The notes beneath the pieces were generated by a model that saw only the letters and a program-made list of their open reading frames with translations, was not told where the DNA came from and did no database searches. A stretch of DNA of 53,855 nucleotides, taken from Gammaproteobacteria bacterium. Its GTDB lineage: Bacteria; Pseudomonadota; Gammaproteobacteria; Steroidobacterales; Steroidobacteraceae. The position numbers were made by a program, and so were the translations under genes. Shown here piece after piece: positions 49,437 through 53,855 of this stretch. The DNA is taken from contig JAIBJM010000009.1 of the NCBI GenBank assembly GCA_020029535.1, positions 1 through 53,855 of the forward strand, written 5' to 3'. Every line of letters begins with the position of its first letter. Position 1 is the first letter of the stretch.

Positions 49437-51265
49437 CAGCTGTAGTGCTCCGCGACACGCGTGATGAACTCGTCGACGAACACGCGCATGTCGGCGTTCA
49501 CTTCCTTGATCTTGGTATTCAGCCAGTTGTAGCCGAACAGCGCCGGGATCGCGACCGCCAGACCCGCCACGGTGGCGGCCAGCGCCGCGGCGATGCCGGG
49601 GGCGATCGAGTTGACGTTGACATCGCCGCTGGCGGCAATCGCGGCGAAGGTGATCATCACGCCGACCACGGTACCCAGCAGACCGAGGAACGGTCCGCCG
49701 GAGATCGCAATCGTCAGCAGCACCATCTGCGACTGCAGCTTCTGCGTCAGCCGCACCATGGTCGCATCCATCGTGGCACGGATGGCTTCGATGGCCTGCG
49801 GCGACAGCGTGGTCACCGCCTGCGCGCTGACGGTCCTCAGTCCGATGCGGCCGGTCATTTCCTGCACGCCGTGGTGATACAGCCGGTACAGCGTCGAGAG
49901 GCGATAGCGACTGCCGCCGTCGTCGCCGGAGACAAAGGCCGAGCGGTCCAGTGCCTCATCGCCCTCGTCCTCGTCGGACTCCGCGCTATCCAGCGCGGTG
50001 GGATCGCCCTTGAGCTTCTGGAATTCCTTCAGGAAGGCCTTGTTGGCGCCAGCGATGCGCGACAGGTACACCGTTTTGCCGATCATGATCAGCATCGCGA
50101 TGACGAACATCACCGCCAGGATGCCGATGACGACCCAACCATCGATGGTGACGTTCTTCATCGTCACGACGAGGTAGGACGCGTCGCCGCTTTCGCGCTG
50201 CGCATCGTCGCCGTACACCACCAGCGGTGCGACCTGGCCCTGACTGCGCGCCGCGGCCTGCAGCCATTCGAGCGGTCGCGCCACCTTCGACACCTGCACT
50301 TCGTCGACTTCGCCGTTGAGCGGATTGCTGCCGCCGGCGCCGGCACCAATCGTCAGCGCGCCGGCGATAGCCGGCACAGTGACCATGGCACTACCGGCTT
50401 CGGCACCGTCGACATACAGCGACAGCCGCCCCGCGGCGACGCTGATGGCGAGGTGATGCCACTGGCCAGTGCTCAGCGGCGTGGTCGATTGCGCTGCCAC
50501 CGGCGCCGCGACTGCGCCGGCATGCGCCTGCACCTGCAGCCCATTGATGCCGAGGCTGATGGCGCCGGCCGCATCCTGCAGCGACAGCACCGTTGCATTG
50601 GCCTGCGCACCGTCGATCCTCACCCAGGCCGAAAAGGTCGCGCCTTCGGCCGGCACGAAGCGCAGCGAAGCCGTCGACGGTACCGAGATCGAACCCGAAC
50701 CGGGGAACTTCAGGCCCGCGCCGATCAGCGACGCCGTATTGCGTTCAGCTGCCGCGGTGGACGCATTGTTCTTGTAGGCCGTTTCGTCGACCGGCGTGGC
50801 GTCCGGCCCGGAGAAGTGGAACACCAGCGTCTGGTCGGCATCGTAGGTGCCGGGTTCATCGGCGCCCGCGGTAGCCGCGGTGTTGCCGTAATAGAGATAG
50901 ATCTTGTCGGTGTTGGTGCCGCCGGCCAACCGCGGCACGCGCACCCACAGCCAGGCCAGCTGGCTGGTCGGGTCGTAACGCTCGACGTGGAACTTCAGCG
51001 CTGTCTTGTCGTCGCCGGCGATGAAGCGCAGGTCGCCACCATCGGGCTTGGTGTCATTGAAGTAGCCGAAATTGCCGGCATGGAGCTTGACCAGCACCGG
51101 TACCTCGAGCGCCGTACCGGTGATGCGCGCACCGCTGTCACCCAGATCGAGCGTGATCTCCTTGCGGAAATTCCACTCGTCATTCCACCAGGCATGACTG
51201 ACGGCGGGAATGGCAAGCAACAGCAGCGGAAGCAGGCGTCGCACGATAAGCCTCGGAGGTCGCAC
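49436..51265 (-). CDS. MotA/TolQ/ExbB channel protein with N-terminal DUF2341 and LamG-like domains
   Basis: A 609-residue protein. A signal peptide (1-25) leads to a DUF2341 domain (WWNDEWNFRKEITLDL, GGTNTDKIYLYYGN). A LamG/concanavalin-like domain follows (about 150-340; TFSAWVRIDGAQANATVLSLQ, HHLAISVAAGRLSLYVDGAEAG, GEVDEVQVSKV). A membrane span at about 370-395 (IGILAVMFVIAMLIMIGKTVYL) and the ExbB channel core follow (about 490-600; IAISGGPFLGLLGTVVGVMITF, SIAPGIAAALAATVAGLAVAIPALFGYN). It heads the exbB-exbD-tonB-porin-coiled-coil operon. The large periplasmic domains could sense or bind polymer; this fusion is known in related bacteria but its role is not. Confidence 0.9.
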   Translation of the reverse strand: MRPPRLIVRRLLPLLLLAIPAVSHAWWNDEWNFRKEITLDLGDSGARITGTALEVPVLVKLHAGNFGYFNDTKPDGGDLRFIAGDDKTALKFHVERYDPTSQLAWLWVRVPRLAGGTNTDKIYLYYGNTAATAGADEPGTYDADQTLVFHFSGPDATPVDETAYKNNASTAAAERNTASLIGAGLKFPGSGSISVPSTASLRFVPAEGATFSAWVRIDGAQANATVLSLQDAAGAISLGINGLQVQAHAGAVAAPVAAQSTTPLSTGQWHHLAISVAAGRLSLYVDGAEAGSAMVTVPAIAGALTIGAGAGGSNPLNGEVDEVQVSKVARPLEWLQAAARSQGQVAPLVVYGDDAQRESGDASYLVVTMKNVTIDGWVVIGILAVMFVIAMLIMIGKTVYLSRIAGANKAFLKEFQKLKGDPTALDSAESDEDEGDEALDRSAFVSGDDGGSRYRLSTLYRLYHHGVQEMTGRIGLRTVSAQAVTTLSPQAIEAIRATMDATMVRLTQKLQSQMVLLTIAISGGPFLGLLGTVVGVMITFAAIAASGDVNVNSIAPGIAAALAATVAGLAVAIPALFGYNWLNTKIKEVNADMRVFVDEFITRVAEHYS

Positions 51266-51352
51266 AGATGAAACAGGGCGGCCAGCCGTGACGGCCGGTA
51301 CCGCGACGGATTATCGGAATGACTGGTGATGTTTTTGTGACAACCGGGACTG

Positions 51353-51997
51353 TCAATCGAACAGCTGGCGGCGGATCGGCAATGCCACCAATGCGCCGAC
51401 CAGCTGTGCAAGCACAAAGGCGCCCACGTCGAACGGCCGGATGCCGGCGAATGTGTCGGATAACGAGCGTGCGATTGTTATCGCCGGATTGGCGAACGAG
51501 GTGGAGGAAGTGAACCAGTACGCGGCGCCTATCCACGCGGCTACCATCCAGGCGGTATCGCGCCGCCCCGGAAGGCCGGTCACCACCAGAATCAGACCAA
51601 AGCTGGCAACGCACTCGCCCAGCCATTGTGACCAGCCGGTTCGTACCGTGGTCGCAGCCTGCACAAGCGGCAGATCGAACATTGCGTTCGCAAGCAGCGC
51701 ACCGAGACAGCAGCCTGCGATCTGAACCAGAACATACCAGACCGCTTCATCCACCGGCATCTGCCGACGCATGGTCTGCACCAGCGTCACCGCAGGATTG
51801 AAGTGAGCGCCACTGACCGGGCCCAACAACGTTATCAATACCGCCAGCACTGCGACGGTAGCGCCGGTGTTGGCCAGCAGCGCGATGGCGTCATTACCAT
51901 CCGCCAGCGTTTCCGCCATGATGCCCGAACCGACCACCGTGGCAGCCAGCAGCAGCGATCCCAGCATCTCGGCTGACAGCCGTTGCCTCCGGCTCAT
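51353..51997 (-). CDS. aqpS: Aquaglyceroporin-type channel, arsenic-associated (AqpS-like)
   Basis: A 214-residue six-span MIP family channel with both asparagine motifs, HFNPAVTLVQTM and FANPAITIARSL. It is the last gene of an arsR-arsC-aqpS group. In Sinorhizobium meliloti the same group exports arsenite through AqpS after ArsC reduces arsenate, and no ArsB/Acr3 pump is seen here. The start at 51997 overlaps the arsC stop by 4 nt; the longer frame extends antisense-like into arsC. Confidence 0.85.
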   Translation of the reverse strand: MSRRQRLSAEMLGSLLLAATVVGSGIMAETLADGNDAIALLANTGATVAVLAVLITLLGPVSGAHFNPAVTLVQTMRRQMPVDEAVWYVLVQIAGCCLGALLANAMFDLPLVQAATTVRTGWSQWLGECVASFGLILVVTGLPGRRDTAWMVAAWIGAAYWFTSSTSFANPAITIARSLSDTFAGIRPFDVGAFVLAQLVGALVALPIRRQLFD

Positions 51998-52506
51998 GCC
52001 GGTTCGTCGGCCCGGGTGCGTCCGATTGCGTTGAGCTGCTCCTGCAACCTGATCTTGTCCAGCGAATGAATCGGAAGGCTGACAAATATCTTGATGCGGT
52101 TTTCCAGTTCCCTGAAGGCTTGCCGGAACGCCAGCCACTTGTCGCTGTCGGTGCCTTCCACCGCAGCCGGATCGTCCACACCCCAATGCGCACTCATCGG
52201 TTGACCCGGCCACACCGGACAGGTCTCGCCGGCTGCCCGGTCACAGACCGTAAAGACAAAATCCAGTGGCGGCGCTTCCGGAGTCGAGAACTCGCTCCAG
52301 CTCTTGCTGCGCAATCCTTCGGCGGAAAGATTCATGCGCTTCAATAGTTCCACAGCAATCGGATGCACCTGCCCCTTCGGGTAGCTGCCGGCACTGAAGC
52401 CACGGAATCGGCCACGGCCCCAGCTGTTGATCAGGCTCTCCGCAAGAATGCTGCGGGCCGAATTGCCGGTGCAGAGAAACAGCACGTTATAGATACGTTC
52501 AGCCAC
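51994..52506 (-). CDS. arsC: Arsenate reductase, low-molecular-weight phosphatase type
   Basis: A 170-residue protein with the phosphate-binding loop VLFLCTGNSARSILAE (about residues 8-23), the catalytic Cys/Arg motif of LMW-PTP-like arsenate reductases, SKSWSEFS and DFVFTVCDRAAGETCPVWPG with the further redox cysteines. It reduces arsenate to arsenite using thiols. It overlaps arsR by 8 nt and aqpS by 4 nt. Confidence 0.93.
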   Translation of the reverse strand: MAERIYNVLFLCTGNSARSILAESLINSWGRGRFRGFSAGSYPKGQVHPIAVELLKRMNLSAEGLRSKSWSEFSTPEAPPLDFVFTVCDRAAGETCPVWPGQPMSAHWGVDDPAAVEGTDSDKWLAFRQAFRELENRIKIFVSLPIHSLDKIRLQEQLNAIGRTRADEPA

Positions 52507-52813
52507 ATTCCCTCCTAGTGCAGATTCCTGAACCGCCGCAGCAGTTCTCCGTCAGAAATCCGACCAGCCCGTTCATCATCGTGAAATCGGCCGCATACAT
52601 CTGCTGACGACTGACACGCAGCCGCGTAACCAGCTTTGCGCCTCGCAACCGATGCAGATGAAAGGTCAGCGAAGACGGCGGCACGGCGAGCCGTGCGGCA
52701 ACCACTCCGGCAGACAAACCGGAAGGCCCGGCTTCCACCAGCATCCGGTAAATCGCCAGCCGATTGTCATGAGCCAGGGCGCTCAGGGCGGCTATCGCGT
52801 CGTCGGCTTTCAT
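52499..52813 (-). CDS. arsR: ArsR-family arsenite-responsive repressor
   Basis: A 104-residue winged-helix repressor: ALSALAHDNRLAIYRMLVEAG, then the recognition region VVAARLAVPPSSLTFHLHRLRGAKLV. It ends in a Cys-rich tail ENCCGGSGICTRRECG, with cysteines that could bind As(III) as in C-terminal-site ArsR proteins. A perfect palindrome (52811-52832) overlaps its start codon, so autoregulation is likely. No Shine-Dalgarno sequence is seen before the ATG. Confidence 0.92.
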   Translation of the reverse strand: MKADDAIAALSALAHDNRLAIYRMLVEAGPSGLSAGVVAARLAVPPSSLTFHLHRLRGAKLVTRLRVSRQQMYAADFTMMNGLVGFLTENCCGGSGICTRRECG

Positions 52814-52832
52814 TTCGACTATTGTCGAAATG
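52811..52832. promoter_or_regulatory. Perfect palindrome over the arsR start codon, likely ArsR operator
   Basis: CATTTCGAC (52811-52819) and GTCGAAATG (52824-52832) are exact reverse complements with a 4-nt spacer. The arsR ATG is the first three bases of the left arm on the other strand. Binding here would block transcription start or elongation at the gene's first codons. Confidence 0.65.
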
Positions 52833-52881
52833 AATGGTTACAGTGATTTGACGACCGTCGGATAGTCGTCGATAGGTCGGC

Positions 52882-53301
52882 CTAATAGCTCAAGCGCGCG
52901 CGGCGCCTTCTGCGCTGGCTGCTCAGAATCATCATCAGCGCGTCCCGGTCTCTCTTCGCGATCGAATCCGCATTCACGGGCGGGGTGACAACGGAGTCCT
53001 CGCTGCTGGAATGGGTGGCAGGCGGACTCGGTGGTTCACTTCTGGCTCTTAGATCGCGGATGGTCAGGTAACGGGCGGCGCCCCTATTGCCGGATGCCCC
53101 TGCAGACCGCTTCGCCTCGGCTACTGCGGCAACGGGCATCATGGGCCTGGTCCTCATCCTTATTACGCGGAGCGTTTCCTCAATCCTTTTCAACGCGGCG
53201 TTTGTGCGGTCGATTCTGCTGATGAGGACGCTTGCGCAGACGAGCAGAGCCCCGATCAGAACGGCGATGACTGTGAATTGCCACAAAACCATGGTGATCA
53301 T
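52882..53301 (-). CDS. Small membrane protein of unknown function
   Basis: From ATG 53301 the product has about 139 residues: one membrane span near the N-terminus (MVLWQFTVIAVLIGALLVCASVLI), a basic amphipathic segment (DRTNAALKRIEETLRVIRMRTR), a low-complexity Ser/Pro part and a tail ending QRRRRRARLSY. No family is recognised. The frame opens to 53367, but the first 22 residues look like noise. It lies alone between arsR and the hip region. Confidence 0.45.
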   Translation of the reverse strand: MITMVLWQFTVIAVLIGALLVCASVLISRIDRTNAALKRIEETLRVIRMRTRPMMPVAAVAEAKRSAGASGNRGAARYLTIRDLRARSEPPSPPATHSSSEDSVVTPPVNADSIAKRDRDALMMILSSQRRRRRARLSY

Positions 53302-53468
53302 CCCGGCGGACTGGACTTTCAATTCGCAGAACGGCTCTCGTGTCCGGCCGCAGACTACCGCCGACAAGCGGTGTCGATCAACAGCCTTTCATGTGACGCG
53401 GATTCGACGCCAGATGCTTCGGTCCGCCCTTGAAGCAGTCCACCAGATCACCCGCAGCCGTCGGTCAC

Positions 53469-53536
53469 TCCTTCTAAGGACTATCTTTCATTTATTCCTT
53501 AAAAGGAATATACTGCATCAAGTCCACAGAAGGACT
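53469..53536 (+). promoter_or_regulatory. Three evenly spaced TCC-N6-GGA operators upstream of hipB
   Basis: Inverted repeats TCC-N6-GGA occur at 53469-53480, 53493-53510 (extended TATTCC-N6-GGAATA) and 53521-53536 (extended AGTCC-N6-GGACT). Their centres (53474.5, 53501.5, 53528.5) are exactly 27 bp apart. The middle one overlaps the likely -10 element. HipB of E. coli binds TATCC-N8-GGATA, a very similar 18-bp site, in several copies. Confidence 0.7.
53486..53514 (+). promoter_or_regulatory. Likely hipBA promoter
   Basis: A good -10 box TATACT (53509-53514) stands 17 nt after a weak -35-like TTTCAT (53486-53491). It is covered by the middle hip operator, which fits repression by HipB. Confidence 0.5.
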
Positions 53537-53545
53537 GGAGCCACC

Positions 53546-53809
53546 ATGGAATACCCGCTACTGACTCCCGCGCAGCTTGCCAACCATTTGCGCTCCTTGC
53601 GCAAGGCACGCAACCTCACCCAGGCCCAACTTGGCGCAAAGCTGGGTGTCGAACAAGCCCGCATCGGCAAGATCGAGCGGGACCCAGGCAATGTCAGCGT
53701 CGGGCAGCTGATGGAGATTCTTGCTTTATTGAACGTAAGGATTGTGCTGCAGGCGCCCGAGTCAGCCAGGGGCAGCACCGTCGCACGCAAAAAATCCACC
53801 GTCTGGTGA
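53546..53809 (+). CDS. hipB: HipB-like XRE-family antitoxin/regulator
   Basis: An 87-residue helix-turn-helix protein: LANHLRSLRKARNLTQAQLGAKLGVEQARIGKIERDPGNVSVGQLMEILALLNVRIVLQ is a complete XRE domain in HipB style. A GGAG site precedes ATG 53546. It is followed three bases later by the start of a hipA gene. It is expected to neutralise HipA and repress the operon by binding the three operators upstream. Confidence 0.88.
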   Translation: MEYPLLTPAQLANHLRSLRKARNLTQAQLGAKLGVEQARIGKIERDPGNVSVGQLMEILALLNVRIVLQAPESARGSTVARKKSTVW

Positions 53810-53812
53810 ACC

Positions 53813-53855
53813 GTGCCGGCGCTCCATGTGTGGATGAATGGTGAGTTCGTCGGCG
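53813..53855 (+). CDS. hipA: Start of HipA-like serine/threonine kinase toxin (cut by window end)
   Basis: Only the first 14 codons are present, from GTG 53813: residues PALHVWMNGEFVG match the conserved HipA N-terminus. The position right after hipB supports this. HipA kinases phosphorylate glutamyl-tRNA synthetase in E. coli; the target here cannot be told from the fragment. Confidence 0.7.
   Translation, partial: MPALHVWMNGEFVG

Noticed and set aside
49445-51271. A 608-codon rightward frame mirroring the ExbB gene almost end to end.
   Set aside because: Antisense shadow; composition and lack of motifs argue against it.

Overview
The window looks like a chromosomal segment of a GC-rich, flagellated gammaproteobacterium. 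The grounds are flagellar promoters of the -24/-12 and FliA types, a complete dTDP-rhamnose set, an ExbB-ExbD-TonB-porin cluster, and PEP-CTERM/exosortase genes of the VPLPA-specific (XrtD) type. A Steroidobacter/Nevskia/Xanthomonad-like relative is a guess from gene content only. I see no rRNA, tRNA, CRISPR array or insertion sequence.

Layout. (1) 1-2664: flagellar genes, flgB-flgC leftward and flgA-flgM-flgN rightward, each with a recognisable sigma54 promoter; a FliA-type promoter lies inside flgM. (2) 2665-6303: a DUF433/DUF5615 toxin-antitoxin pair and an unusual exosortase-glycosyltransferase fusion. These are separated and bounded by decayed copies of the 3' end of flgN (3364-3774 and 6216-6303). 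(3) 6230-9805: a glycosyltransferase, a TonB-dependent receptor and a DUF2946 protein. (4) 9824-13977: uppP and rmlACDB. (5) 13914-21600, leftward: xrtD, a WecA-like initiating transferase, a PrsT-type TPR lipoprotein and a large exported protein of five ~100-residue repeats. (6) 21686-29518, mostly rightward: glycosyltransferases, a WcaF-like acetyltransferase, a methyltransferase, a flippase and a Tat-exported SGNH lipoprotein. (7) 44218-29531: a tightly overlapping leftward operon of about 14.7 kb. It runs RHH regulator, VPLPA-CTERM protein, Wza/EpsE, outer-membrane barrel, EpsF, tyrosine kinase, ATPase, glycosyltransferases and polymerase, acetyltransferase, beta-propeller protein and methyltransferase. 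(8) 44281-45784: two more CTERM proteins. (9) 46025-51265: ExbB (with DUF2341/LamG), ExbD, TonB, porin and a coiled-coil protein. (10) 51353-52813: arsR-arsC-aqpS. (11) 52882-53855: a small membrane protein and the start of a hipBA module with three evenly spaced operators.

How it works together. Regions 2-8 contain a nearly complete Wzx/Wzy exopolysaccharide pathway: WecA-like initiation, dTDP-rhamnose supply, eight glycosyltransferases, flippase, polymerase, EpsF/tyrosine-kinase length control, Wza-type export and UppP carrier recycling. This is combined with an XrtD protein-sorting system and its VPLPA-CTERM substrates. The most unusual element is a second exosortase domain that has lost its catalytic cysteine and carries a WcaI-like glycosyltransferase in place of the EpsI domain. 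The next is a ~100-residue secreted module found five times in one large protein and once in a small VPLPA-CTERM protein at the head of the polysaccharide operon. Statements about function are inferences from family and context; no searches were run.
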